A stretch of DNA of 64,000 nucleotides from Bilabrum cf. latius (taxonomy: Eukaryota; Bigyra: Bicosoecida; Bigyra; Bicosoecida), in assembly GCA_965178125.1 (NCBI GenBank), contig OZ237767.1, positions 496,001 to 560,000 of the forward strand, in the 5' to 3' direction. The position numbers and the translations under genes were made by a program. The notes below the pieces were generated by a model. The model worked only from the letters and a program-made list of their open reading frames with translations, was not told where the DNA came from and made no database searches. Positions 1-11,931 of this stretch are shown here, piece after piece (within the stretch, counting starts at the first letter, position 1; each line of letters starts with the position of its first letter).

Positions 1-1999
1 GCTCAACGGCTCTAGCATAATCCCGCTGCAGCGTGTGCAGCTCGCTCGACCCCGCCCTGTCCCGCTGCATCGCCTGCTGCTCCAGCTGGCTGCACCTTTC
101 CTGCAGCAGGTGTGCGTCGCGCCTCCACTGCGAGATCTCGGCCTCGAGACGCGCCCGGTTCTGCTGCCCCGTCGCGAGCGAGCGCTTGCTCTGCAACAAC
201 TCTGACGTCACGCGTGCCGCCTCCTGCCTCGCGAGCCTTGCCTGCTCTCGGGCGCTGGCGAGCGCCCGCTCCAGCTCCCGCACGTGTGCCGTGGATGCAG
301 TGGATGACCCGGAGTCGGATCTCCTGACCGCGGGCGCGCTGGTCGCGCTCCTCATCTCCTCCAGCTCCGCTTGCAGCCGGGCCGATTGTTCCCTGACCAA
401 GTCCATCCTGGGTTGGATCTCGTCCAGCTCTCGCTACAGGGTGAGGCTGCCTGCCTCCGAGGTAGACAGCTCCTGCTGGGCCTGCTTGAGCTGCTTGCGG
501 ATCTCTTTGAGCTCCTGCTGGGCCGCCTTTTCCTTGTCCTTGGTCTTGCCAATGGCTTGCTCGACCTTCTTGAGCTTCTTCCTGGTCTTCTTGAGTTCCT
601 CCTTGTCCTGCTCCGCGCTCGACACGAGGTCTCTCATCCGGATGAACTGCGCCTCGGAGCGCCGGAGCTTGGCCTCCGCCTGCTCCGCCCGCTTGGCGGA
701 GTCATCCAGCTTCGCCTGCTTCCTCCGTAGCACGCGCAGCTCCTCCTTCGCCTCTTGCAGAGAATCTTCCGCCTGCCGAGCGCGCCTCACCGCCGCCCGT
801 TTGTCTGCCAGCGCCTTCTCATGCTTCCTCGCGGCCTCCCTAGCCCGCTCGTTGGCTACCTGTCTGGAGTGCTCGGCGTCGTCTAGCACGCTGTTCACCT
901 GCATCTGCATCGCGTACATGTCTCCCGGCATTGCCCCAGACATGTCAGAGTACCCCTGCGGAGACTCATCTTCCTCCGTATCGGACCCGTCGTTTTCCTC
1001 TTCTTCTGCTCCGTCATCTTCCCGAGCCTAGAGCTCATCTTCCAAGAGACCACTGGGTTGCGCTCCTGTCCCTTCGCTCCCCTGGCCCCCTCCCCCTTGC
1101 CCTCCCCGTGCCTCGCCGCCAACAAACACCGCCTCCCTTGCAGATGCCTCGATGGCCGCCTGCAGCTCGTCACCCCACCCCACGTCCTCGTCGCCATCGC
1201 CCTCGCCCCCCGCCCCCCAGTGGGCTTGGCTTGGGCTGCCGTCGCTCTCGCCCCTCCCGTGCAGCATCGGCTGCTGCAGCGAGTACGATTCGTCCTCCTC
1301 TTCGTACTCGTCATCCTCCACGTCATGCAGCTGACCGATGGACGGGGCCTACACCCCCTGGCCCCCCACGTCCGCGATCACGTCGTCCCACAGTGAGTCG
1401 AACCGGCCTGGGCTCGCGGAGGCCAGCCCTGCCTCGCCTGTCCGCGAGCTTGCGCCCGCACCCGCCCCAGTGCCCGCCCCGCTGGCCGGCAGCGGAGGTG
1501 TCACTCCCCTCTCGCTTCCCCCGGCAGTGCTGGGGGTAGCCACTCTGGTCCCACCCTCCGGATCCTCGGCCCCAGGCTGGTGCTGCTCATGGCTCGGGAG
1601 TGGCTGGGGCTAGGGCCCGGCAAGAGGACGCTCGTCGCTGCTGGCCTCCGGGGTGGCGGGTGAACCCGCGGCCTGGGCGGGTTCGCGCGCTCGAGAGTGT
1701 TGCTCAATATGCGAGCTAGATACTGGCCGCTCGGAGTGGCTTGGTGGCTCTTCGTTCTCCGCACCGGCAGCCCCGGCGCACTGGGCAAGTGCTCGCGCCC
1801 CAGATGACTCCAATCGGCCCTGCGCTCCACCACCGTCGCCATCCACCGCATTGCTAGAATTTTCTTGTGCGTCATGCTCTGGATTGGGCTGGAGCCATGC
1901 GGACGGGTCTACCACCCCGTGGTCTTCCAAGTCTGAACCATCGGAACCCGAATCAGCGAACGAGTTGTCTTCATACAAGTCGTCGTCGCTCGCAGACAT
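1..1999 (-). CDS. Coiled-coil protein, N-terminal part (runs off the window)
   Basis: The frame is open from ATG at 1999 to the left edge (about 666 codons) once four in-frame TAG codons, ending at 1610, 1349, 1028 and 434, are read as Gln; no TAA or TGA occurs. The first ~320 residues are acidic and low in complexity (Ser/Gly/Glu/Asp). From about residue 350 the protein becomes a long heptad-rich coiled coil full of Lys, Glu, Gln and Arg, with stretches such as KKTRKKLKKVEQAIGK. The 3' end lies outside the window. It is preceded on the same strand by the YccV-like gene. No enzymatic domain was recognised. A scaffold or cytoskeletal role is a guess from composition only. Gene existence is well supported by frame continuity and GC-rich third positions; function is unknown. 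Confidence 0.8.
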
Positions 2000-2490
2000 T
2001 CTAGAACACTGCACCGAAATTCTCGAGTGATCGCAAAATTTAGGGCAGAAGCCTAGAATTCATTCAAGAATAGCGAGCCCTGGCCCGGGGTGCCACAGAC
2101 GGAACAAGGAGGGCGTGCGCTTGCAACCTAGCTGGCGCAGCCAATACAAGCCCTCTACCGTTATCCGAGTCAAACGATAGCTCAAATGTACTGACCAATA
2201 GCTTGATGCGCTTGTAGTACACCCGATTCAGATTCTGTTGATGGGTGTAATTCAAACTTTTGCGAGCGGATCGACCGGCGAGCCGTGTGCATGACCATGC
2301 ACTGCACACTCGCGTGAGCTCCAGCATGCAGCAGCAAGCCTGCCCAAGGCGTGATTACCGTCGTAGATCCGGATTCCACACTATGCAGATGGCGAGTGCA
2401 ACGCTGCATCTAGACCAGGCTGTCATTTAAACCCACGCGAACCAAACATGCACATCGAAACACACGCACCCCCCAACACCTTCTCATCCA
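2000..2490. other. Intergenic, upstream of the coiled-coil gene
   Basis: This stretch lies between the TGA of the YccV-like gene (2491) and the ATG at 1999, both on the minus strand. It is more AT-rich than its neighbours and has stops in all frames, including TGA and TAA. It presumably holds the 3' UTR of one gene and the promoter of the next. I see no RNA gene or repeat in it. Confidence 0.5.
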
Positions 2491-4133
2491 TCACGAGTTG
2501 GTGCGGTCCTTGGATCCGGAGCGAGACGAGGCGCCGGCACCCGCCTCTGCCTCGCTCACTGCGTCACTGCCTGTGGCGCTGGCAGGCACAGCCCCGCCCG
2601 ATCCCATGCCCCCTGACGCCATCACGGAGCCGGCGGTCTTCGAGTCGAGACGAGGCGGCTGCTCTGCTGCAGGCTCCTGGCGGGCACTGGGCGCAGCCGA
2701 CCTGCCGGCACCGCCCTTCAATTCCCCCTCCAATTCCCCTGCCGCAGCTGACAGTGTCCCGTCCCGCGAGGCCGCTGCCGGCGTCGCAGCGGTGGCCGGA
2801 TCCAGCTAACCGCCGACTGGCTCCGATGCCGTCCTCGGGCCCGCCCCTTCCCCTTCCCCTGCTCCTGCTCCTGCTCCTGCCCAGCGACCGGCCCTACTCT
2901 CCGCCCTGACCCTCTCCGCCTACTTGAGCACCCTGTCCTCTGCCTTCCTCCTGCCAGCGGCCTCCTTCGCCTCCTAGCCCTCTCTCCTCCTTCGTGCCCC
3001 CGCCTCTCTCCTGTACCGCCCGATGTAGTCGTCCTCGGTTCGAGTCGGCAGCACGTCCTCGGGGTATTCTGCCCTCAGGCGGGCAGTGGGGAGGTAGCCC
3101 GCCCCTGGGATGAAGTGGCTGAACACCTGCTCCACCATGGGGTGCAGTACCGGCATGCTCGCCTCGACCGGCTCCACATTGTCCTCCGCCACGTAGGTGA
3201 TGCTGGATTCCATGGGGCGCTCGTTCAAATCAGCCAGGCAGTGGTAGAACGGTTGGGAGCGGCCGCGGGGGAGATGATCCACACCCATTGCTTTCACCTG
3301 CAGAGATGGAAACTGGTGAAATTGTCAACCACGGGACAAGATCTATGCACAAGCTCCTATGCTGGGTTCAACCGGCGATTGCGTCACGATGCATTTGCAC
3401 AGCACAAACCGTGCCACGCAGCCACTGGTCGATGGGGGGGCAAGCCGAAATGTAAATAATGTGCATTGCTGCACCCGGGCGCCAGATTGGCTCGTATGTT
3501 GCATCATCCTGGCACTATTCACGAGAAAGGCAATAAAACGGCCCCAACGGCAACTGCAGCTCAACGGAGCGGCGTAGGAGTCCCGCGCAACCCCATTGGT
3601 TCCACGATCAAATCATAATACTTAGTTTTATTGCTCCTCTACCTTGACACAAGTCCAGGAAGATCCCAAGAGCACCATTCAATCGGATCAATCAGCAACG
3701 CAAGTACGCATCAGCTCACCCACTCTTCCGGCATCTTGCAAGCTTTGTGCCAGCCAAAAATCACAAACTTGTAATCATATTTCTTATGACGACAAATCTG
3801 TCCTATGTTGAAGGCAGCATCGTTAGCACGGCCCATAAATGACACTGACTGGAGCCTATCAATTCGCTCTCGAGCCAGCCGAGTGGCGTCGAAAGCCTGG
3901 TCTAAAGCTTTTTGCGCGTCTTCCCCCTTGTAGTTTCGAAATGCTTTGAAATGAGATCGCACGGCATCCGTCAACGTTGCGCCTTCAGGCATGCCAAGCG
4001 GTAGGTAGAAGCGGGCCAATTCTTGAGTTAGTGGCTGCTGCCTTTTTAAGGCTACCTGTTCGAGTTGCCTAGCTGCCTTCAGCATTAGCATGTATGATTT
4101 ACGAGCTAATCGTCTGTGTGATGATGCCGCCAT
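2491..4133 (-). CDS. YccV/HspQ-like (hemimethylated-DNA-binding fold) domain protein, two exons
   Basis: Exon 1 is 4133-3720 and exon 2 is 3297-2491, separated by a 422-nt GT-AG intron (3719-3298). Joined, they give 406 residues ending in TGA. Residues ~108-215 carry the YccV/HspQ fold: RHKKYDYKFVIFGWHKACK, then EEW across the splice junction into VKAMGVDHLPRGRSQPFYH and later YVAEDNVEP. This is the pattern shared by bacterial HspQ/YccV and eukaryotic FBXO21-type proteins. The first ~90 residues are helical and loosely resemble a LYR-type segment (weak). The C-terminal ~150 residues are disordered and contain TAG codons ending at 2974, 2920 and 2806, read as Gln. It is divergent from MED31, with 146 bp between the starts. 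A role in protein turnover is known for relatives but is inference here. Confidence 0.82.
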
Positions 4134-4279
4134 TTTGACGGGATGCTTGTCCTCTAAGTGCTACAGAAAGTTTCGGAATTTAAGAAACCGAATATTGAGT
4201 GGCTGTTACGTGTAGTTTTAAACTAGGTTTCATTGCACTGTAGAGAGCCGCCCATCTCAACTTGCCCACAAACAGATCT
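4134..4279. promoter_or_regulatory. Compact divergent promoter region
   Basis: Only 146 bp separate the ATG of the YccV-like gene (minus) and the ATG of MED31 (plus). The stretch is AT-richer than the flanking coding sequence and must hold both 5' ends. No specific element is claimed. Confidence 0.5.
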
Positions 4280-4627
4280 ATGGAGTCCCCAGAACGATCC
4301 ACAGCACGGTTTGAAATTGAGTTGGAGTTTGTGCAGGCCCTAGCAGCGCCTGAGTACTTGCATAGTCTCGCAATCAACGCGTATCTAGAGGATCCTAGGT
4401 TCATACGCTATTTGCAGTACTTGCGGGACACATGGTCACTCAGCGAGTCTCATAGTAAATACGTTGTATTCCCTGCTGCGCATATGATGCTTAAGCTCCT
4501 GCAGACTCCAGAGTTTAGAGAAGAATGTAAGGGCCCCGGCTTTATTGCTTACGCAAGGCAGCTGCTGGACTAGGCCTGGTCGACCTCCGAAGACCCAGCC
4601 TACAAGAAGAGAAAGATCGATTCGTGA
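4280..4627 (+). CDS. MED31: Mediator complex subunit 31 (MED31/SOH1)
   Basis: The protein has 115 residues, close to the usual MED31 length. MED31 is a small all-helical subunit of the middle module of Mediator, the RNA polymerase II coactivator. The conserved core is clear: ELEFVQALAAPEYLHSLA, then a YLEDPRFIRYLQYL stretch, YVVFPAAHMMLKLLQ and FREECKGPGFIAYARQLLD. Codon 98 is TAG (4571-4573); reading continues to a basic tail and TGA at 4625-4627. In animal MED31, as I recall it, the helix ends in a Trp-Gln-His-Tyr motif, and the TAG falls on that Gln when the preceding Phe-Ile is aligned. That gives support for TAG = Gln independent of the repeat arms. I chose the ATG at 4280 because it sits just before the conserved core. 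Confidence 0.92.
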
Positions 4628-5169
4628 TTGTTGTGATATAGGCGGTCCACTATGGATTACACGTCACGCCAGGTAGATGCCAATGGCCAAAGATGGGGAT
4701 TCATAGCTGCAGCTGCGCAAAGTGAACACTAAATACGGCGACTGGCGCCTTGACCGGAATAAACATGTGTTCGTGCTGCTCGTACCATGCACCTAGCCAT
4801 GCGCACCCCGGTGTACCATGCAGTGCAGTGCGTTGGCGACACTTTGTGAAGCGGCTACGGTGCGGCTGTGAGTACCCGTAGCAACGGCAAACGACTGTCG
4901 ATCCAGATAGAGAGTATTGAAGGCTCTGTTTCTTTGTGGACATAGCACATCTCTGGTTTGCGCACCCTGAGGCATTAAACAGGTGGACAGCTCGCGGGGA
5001 CTTGACGGACAAACTTAGACGTACACACGGAACAGCTGGTCGAGGTTCTGTTGACGGTGACTTCTGCATTCAAACATCACTCTTGCTCAGTGATCATTCA
5101 AAGACTTTCAATCATTCAAAGATGCGCACGGGTCAATCCTCCCCCCAGCCCGTTCCAAGGTCGCGGGTG
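4628..5169. other. Intergenic between MED31 and the orphan gene
   Basis: This is convergent 3' sequence between MED31 (plus) and the orphan gene at 5170-6003 (minus). It is AT-richer than coding DNA, with TGA and TAA in every frame. Its right end is direct-repeat copy A (5062-5168). I see no convincing gene in the rest. Confidence 0.5.
5062..5168. repeat. Direct repeat copy A (~105 bp)
   Basis: It matches 5994-6103 in the same orientation. Shared blocks include ctgcattcaaaca, atcattcaaagatg, gcacgggtc and atcctcccccc, with scattered substitutions and a few indels. It begins right at the stop codon of the orphan gene. Confidence 0.75.
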
Positions 5170-6003
5170 TCACATCTCCTGCGAGATGCTGGCCATGTGG
5201 TAGCCCCTCCTGGCCAGACCTGCGAGCAGCGGCGGAGTGAACTCGCGCTCCCTGGAACGCAGCAGGTACAGGAGCTTGCAGGAGGGGTCGGGGTCGCCCG
5301 CAAGATCCGCCGCTTTGACCACAGGGAGGTGGTCGAACCCAAGCATCCCTTCCTCCGTGGAGAGGGCTCCGGTCACCGGATCTATTGCGACTGCTTCTGC
5401 TGCTGTGGCTTGGCACGCTGTCCTGGGCCCAGCCCCGCCCACCCCAGCAGACTCAGCGCCACCGCCAGCGCCAGAACCGCTGGCACCGCCCTCCTCGGCA
5501 GCAGCCGGTGCTCCGAGACTTGTCGGCTTGCTGGATGCCAAGGCTCCAGATGCGACGTCTGCTCCGACCGGGAGACCATGTGACGAGTGCGACAGGAGCC
5601 GTCCGATGGTGTCGATCAGAGGCTCAACGCAGGCAACCGGCGCCGCGAGATCACAGACGAGCAGCAAGGGAGCCTTAATTCGGATTTCGGATTGGTTTTG
5701 GGGCTGATGCACTTGCTGCAGGGGCGGGTGCTGCTGCGGTAGCTGGCGAGGGTGACGAGTGAGGCGCGCTTGACGAGGCAGCTGCTTCAATGGTTGCTGC
5801 TGCTGCTGCTGCGCTGGCCATGTCGTCCGATGGCAGGGTGGGGGGGGGGCTGCGGCAGACTTCCCTTGAAGCTTTGCCCTGCGAGTGGCAATGGAGCGGC
5901 TTGCCCCGGCCACTGCCCTCGCAGAGCGGCGGGAGGCCCTGAAGTGGGCGGGCGAGGAGGAGGCCTAAGCCGGAGCTCCGGCGGAGACTGCTGACGTCTG
6001 CAT
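5170..6003 (-). CDS. Orphan protein of 277 residues, possible organelle-targeted N-terminus
   Basis: The frame is open from ATG at 6003 to TGA at 5170, with one internal TAG (5967-5965) read as Gln. The first ~45 residues are rich in Ala, Ser and Arg and poor in acids, as in mitochondrial or plastid transit peptides. A Gln/Pro-rich stretch follows, then a better-structured part: IKAPLLLVCDLAAPVACVEP near the middle, and near the C-terminus FDHLPVVKAADLAGDPDP and LLYLLRSREREFTPPLLAGL. I do not recognise the family. The gene starts 174 nt downstream of the stop of the giant gene on the same strand and lies between two ~105-bp direct repeats. Confidence is moderate because no homology can be named. 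Confidence 0.55.
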
Positions 6004-6103
6004 TCAAACACAAGGCTTGGTCATCCAAAGTTTTTTTGCATTTATCATTCAAAGATGAGCACGGGTCTATCCTCCCCCCGGCCCGTTCCATGGTGGCGGG
6101 TGT
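5994..6103. repeat. Direct repeat copy B (~110 bp)
   Basis: This is the partner of 5062-5168. It covers the start codon and 5' flank of the orphan gene and part of the 3' flank of the giant gene ending at 6177. Confidence 0.75.
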
Positions 6104-6176
6104 CCCCATTCACACACCCTCGACCCCTTGATGTAGATACCCCCATATGTGGTGCCACCCTTGCGAGAAATCGTAA

Positions 6177-9100
6177 TCACTCGTCATACTCATCCCCTTC
6201 ATCCTCCTCCTCCTCCACGATCGCGTCCAGGAGGTCTTCCCCGGGAGACCCCAGCAGGTCCCGCATCGACCCCGAAGGCTCTAAGGGTGCAGGGGCAGGA
6301 GGGGCCTATGCCCCTCCGGAGCCCTGGCCCTGGCCCAAGGAGCCTTGCTGGTGGCCGCCGCTGCCGCTGCCGTTGCTGCTCGGTGGTGGTGCAGTTGGGG
6401 TCACGGGTTGGATATAAGGCTCCGGGTCATTTGGAGGCGGGCTCCCGAATCCGCTTTGCTCAGCCTGTCCCTGTCTCGCCCCGGCCTAGAGGCTGGCGCC
6501 TGAACCACCATGCGATGCGCCTGCACCTGCACTACTGGCGGCAGCTGCTGGTTGTTTCGGCGGCCCCGGCGGCTCAGCAGACAGCGATCCGATCTTTGGT
6601 CCGGCGCCTGTGCCTCGTTCTGCAACAGCGGTGGGCGGCCTGGGCGGCTGTCTGGCCGGTGGAGATGCGGGTGGAGGGGGCTGCAGTGCAGCTTGAGCAG
6701 CCCTGCTGGCAGCTGCTGCACCCGCTGCCTCCATCGCCCCCGGGCTGCCGGAGCCCTTGGGTCCGGAGCCGAAAAGGTCCGTCCACATGCCCGTTGGCCT
6801 CCTCTGTGTTGCCTTGGTGCCCCTGCCCGAAGGAGTCCTCTTGAGCACACCTGGGGGGCTGGGCCCAGGGGGGCTGTTCCCTGGTGTGCCAGGAGCCGCC
6901 CCCATGGTGGGGTCCAAGCCCTGTGGACTACCCCTGCTGGCCCCCGGGGTTAGGTGGGGAGACCCCGCGCGACCCCCGGGCGGGGCCAGGTCCAGCTGGA
7001 TGTGCGACCGGCTGTTGCTGCGGCGGATTACGCGCATGGCCGACATCCCCGAGAGGCCATCGCTCGCCATGGCAGGCACGGGGGGCTGGGACGAGGGCGA
7101 TGGAGCGGGGGCAGGGGCAGGGGCATTGGTGGGTGCGACGGGTTTGGCTGGCAGCTCCGAGTTGCCGGTGCCTGTGCCGCCCCCGCCCTCGCCCGCGCTA
7201 CGAGCCGCTTTCGCAGCAGCTGGCTGACCCGCGGAGGCAGACTGGTCCTTGAAGATCTCTCTGGCGGCAGGGGGCCTGGGAACTGGCCGCTGCGGCTCAC
7301 TATCGGTCTGTTCCTTCGAATGCTCCATGGGTTGTGGGTCCATGTGCGCTGGGGCTGGCACATGGGGAGGTTCACGAGGTTCCTGCGGCCTGGCTTGGGC
7401 CTGGGTCTGGGTCTCCGTCGGCGGGGCGTTGCCCTGCAGCGGTGACTCCTCCTCTTGCTTCTCCTTCTCTTGCACGGGAAAAGGCCTGGAGACGCCTTCT
7501 CCCATCGACCTGAACTCGTCTGCCGATGTACCCACGTTGCTTGCCCCGCCGAACAGCCGCCCGTCGTTCATTGCCACCATGGAATATCTGCTCTGCTTTT
7601 TACGCAGCGGAGGGCTGCCAGAGGCGACCGGGCTGCTGCTGCTGCCCGCATCGCTGCCTGCCCCTTGCCCTTGCCCTTGCTCCGGCTGCAGCACCTGCAG
7701 CGACTGCGGCCTTCTAGGGGACGGAGCGCCCCCCACGGCTGAGTCAGACCCGGTGACGGGAGGCAGCACAACGAAGGACGGCTGCCTGGTCTTGCGGAAT
7801 CCCTTGCTCCCCCCACTTCGCGCGGCCGCCGCCAGCTCCTCCAGCGAGGCGGAGGGCGTGCCGGGGGGAGATGGGGCCCGCCGAGCATCATCATTCAGCA
7901 TCGTAGGACCGGCGCTGGCCCGCCGTGGGGCAGCCGGTCGCATTGTTCTCCGCGGTGGGGGTGGGGGAGGGCCCCCCGACCTGGGCTTGCGTCCGCCCAG
8001 CTGGCCCCTCTTCTCGTACCTGAACTTGGAGACCGCCATGCTGGCCCTGCGCTGCTGCCGCTGTTCCCTGATGGCCTGCTCCTGTCTGAGCCTCACCAGC
8101 CTCTGCCTCGACTCGGGGTCCTCGGGGTTCTGCTGCTGCTTCCGGTGGAGTGCGTACTCCTCTGCGATGTAGCTCTGCTGGTCCTCCAGCTCTGCGACGG
8201 TGACCCGCCGCTTGCGGGGGATCTTATCGCCGCCGAAGGTTCGCTGGGGCTCGCTCTCGGAGGAGGCACCTGTCCCGCTGCTGTCTCCATGCGCCACCGG
8301 CATGGGCCTCTGCCTCACTTGTTCCCTGATCCTGCTGAGGGCGACCACGCTCCTGCGGCGGGCGCGCTCCTCGACCTCTTTCTGACCTGAGCCGTCCGAC
8401 TAGCGGTAGTGCGGGGTCATTCCGGTGAGGCTTGCCGCGGGCGGGGATGGGGCGGCGGGGCGGGCGCTGGGGATGGCAGTCGATGAGGTGGCCGCGAGAG
8501 GGGCGGGTGCAGGGGCCTAGGACTGGGCTTCGATGGCCCGGCTCGCGGCTTGGAAGGCTCCTGCAGGAGGAGGGGTCCCTGGCTTTCTAATGGAAGCGAC
8601 AGACTCAGACGCGGCCCGATCATCTGCAGCCCCCGCGGGAGGTGGGGTGCCTGGCTTGCCCTCCCCCACTGTTGTCCCGATACTCTGGCCACCCTGTGAT
8701 ACCTGCTTCGCTTGTTCCCTGGGCTGTTCCTCGGGAAAATCCCCCAGATCTCTTCTCCTCCTCTCGATCTCGGCTCTTAGTGCAGGTGGCAGTTCCTCGT
8801 CGTCCTCCACACCACCCGCCCCCTTGCCCATCGATACCCCGGCCGCAGCAGCAGCACCCAGCGCCTACCCGCCCGACCCGCCCCCGTTCTCCCCGGGAGG
8901 GGCACCCCTTCCATCGTACGACTTGAACCGCATGCCGGGCACCGCAGTCAGCCCGGCAGCGTGCGACCCATCCCCCTGCTTGGCGATGCCGTCCCTGGCA
9001 GGCGGTTCCCTGCCCCCGTGCGGCAGCTGTTCCCCGGCAATGACCTGCTTGGAGGTGTCTGCGGCCTTGCTGTCGCCCATCCACTCCCAGTCGACTACGG

Positions 9101-11900
9101 GGCTGAACACGAACCCGGATGGATCCACGATCGCGGCGCGAGCCAGCTGCTGCAGCCTGTATGCGTCGCGCCGGCGCCTCGTCTCGGGGTCCAAATCGGT
9201 GGACACGGCGGGGCCCAACCCACGGCGGGTTCCTTCCGCGGACGACGATGATTGGGGCGACCTCTGACCCAGTCCGGCGGGCCTGTCCAGCGGCGACATG
9301 GGTGTCGGTGAGGAAGAGGAAGAGGAATACAAGGTGTCCCCCGCACCTGTTCGCTTCTGGCTGTGCGCGGCTGCATCCATCCCTGCCCTCAGGCTGAATT
9401 GGGCCGAATCCGCGCCCCCCGCTCTGCCATCTCCCTCTCCCTCACCTTGTTCCCTGGCGTCATCCATCTCGCTCTGGTGCGCGATCACTGCCTGCTCCTG
9501 CGCGATCAGCGTGCGCTCCACCACGGACTACTCCGAGGGCTGCGGGGCCCGCGCTGCACCTACTGCTGCCCCCGCACCTTCCGTCAGCCCGGCAGCGCGA
9601 CCTGGTGCCATTCCGCCCCGTTCGATCATGGCGGGATCTTGCGGCACGGGCTGCAGCAGCTGCGCAAGCTTTCGTCGGATCCCATCCATGCTCACGCCAG
9701 ATCGCGTCCCCCTCCGCCGGTACTTTAGGAGATCCTGAATGATACCCTGCAGCTGCACAAGCCGCTTGGCGAGGAGAGCGTTCCGGCTCCTCGTGGCCTC
9801 CAGCTGGCGCACCTTCTCAGCCGCCTGCTGCCGCTGGTGCTCCGCCTGCTCCTGCGCCAGCCTCCTGGCCAGCTCACCTTTGGCCTCTAGCTGTGCCCTG
9901 GCGGGGGAACTGGGCGCGTTCGGCCCTGCAGATGATGCAAGCCCAGCCACGTCCCCCCCGACCCCGTCCACCCCTGCCTGCAGCTGCTCTCCCGCCACCC
10001 CGTGGGCCTTCTCCCACAGCATCGCTCGCAGCAGGGCGCGGTTGATGCGGCTGCTGGCGGGGCCCTCCGAACGCTTGAAGCGCCACACCATCGTCAAACG
10101 GAACATGGCGCCGCGCAATTTGCGCAGGCCGGAGCGAAGAACCTCCTGCCTGCGGGCAGCCAGCTCGGCTTGCTCCACGGTCGACGGGCGGGCCGGCCCC
10201 TGCCCCGGACCAGCACCAACCAGGCCATGCACATCGCTGACTCGCCGCTGCATCGCGGCGTTCCCACGCATGCGCACCCCCACCGAGTCGCTGTGTTCCA
10301 TCACGCCCGTGGCGTGCAGCATCACGCGCCCGTCTTCCACGCCCTTGACCCGAAGGATGCTCTCATCGCCCTGCCTCGGGTCCGGGCCCGCCACCATCGG
10401 AACACCCAGCTCCGCCTGACGGGCCTCCGCAGCGGCCGCCTCCTCCTCCGCCCGACGCATCGCCCTGACGGCAAGTTCCGCTTCCAGTGCGCGGCGCCTC
10501 TCCGCCTCCCCTGCGTAGTGCAGCTGCTGCCTGGTAGAGTCTAGGATCTGCTCCAGCATCGCGGCAGTTGTCTGCAGATCCGCGCTCCCTCCAGAGTCGC
10601 CGTTGGAGCCAGAAGACTACGATTCGCCACTCCCGGTGCGGTGAGCACCACCTCCCTCTGGCCCTTGCGGGGCAGATGCGCCAGACCCGTTTATCTGCTG
10701 CCCCTATCCAGCGCCAGCAGGGGACTACTCGTCAGACTGTGCACGATGTCCCCCCCTCTGCTTGCCAGCCTGCACCAGCTCCCGGAAGGTGGACGGCAGC
10801 AGCTTCTGAGGCAGGCTGTGCTTGCCACGCAGCAGCGTCATTGTCTAGCCGCGCCCCCTCATCCGGCCTTCAAGTCGCTGCGCCGCCCGCATGCCCGGGC
10901 TTGCCGGATCATCATCCGTCCCTTTCCCTTGTTTCCTAGCCTCCTCCTCTTTATTCTCGTCTGCTTTTTCTTTTGCTCTTTCTCCTTCGTCCTCGTCCTC
11001 GTCCTCGTCGCTGTCAGGGAACAGCTCCACGAAGGCTGCACGGCCGCTTTGCATCACACCGTCGGGATACCCGCCACCACCAGAGCCCACGCCGCCGCTG
11101 CTGCTGCTGCGATGCGCCCCGCCCGTCACACCAAAATCCCCGTTCGACGCTCCCAGTAGATCGCCCATGCCCCCGAAACCCCCCAGGGAAAGCCCCAGGG
11201 GCATCGTCCCCTCCGCGGGGGCGAAGGGCGAGGACAACAGCGCATCAGTAGCTGCTCTCGCATCCCTCTCTCCTGCCCCCGACAGGCTCCCGCCCAGCCC
11301 ATCATGCCCGCCCGTGCCTCCGTCTCCGCCTACACCCCAGTTCCCGCCCGGGTGAACAGTCACGCCGCGCCCGAGGTCGCCCTCCTGCAGTGCCCTGAAA
11401 AGCGGCCCTCCGATCTCCTCCTCTTCTTGGGCCCCCGCCGGGCCCCCGCCCCCGTTGTTCCCTCGATCCCCGGGAGAGGCCAGGCCCCGCGCCCTACGCC
11501 CCTCCGCCTCCAGCCGTGCCTTTGTCCCCTCATCTGCAGCCTTCAGCACGTCGTCGATCGAGGCGGTGCGCAGCGTCTGCAGCATCTGCACCAGTCGAGA
11601 GGCGTCGCCGTGCCCGCTCCGCAGCTTGGCCAGCAGCGACTCGGTCAGCTCGGCCGCCGACATGCTGGCCTGCTGCTGGACGTGCTCTGCCGCGGTTGGG
11701 GGCGGCCTGCGTCCATTCGGGCTGCTGCCAGCAGTAGGCTCGCTGACTCCATCCTTCCCCGCTCTATTCTTGCCCCGCCCTTGCTTGGAGCCTTGTTCCC
11801 CGGGGCCCCTGCCCTTGGCTCTGGGCTCTAGGCCCTGCGATGCAGCGAGAAGGACGCGCCACCCGGTGTTGGTGGAGACGGTGCTGCGGCGAGCCCTCCC

Positions 11901-11931
<31 letters not shown>

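Noticed and set aside
7249-8172. Long plus-strand ORFs across 6-15 kb and similar antisense ORFs in 30-34 kb and inside the receptor genes
   Set aside because: They are shadows of GC-rich coding sequence on the other strand. They overlap each other, have low-complexity Arg/Pro/Ser composition, and end without relation to conserved domains, while the opposite frame is continuous for kilobases.
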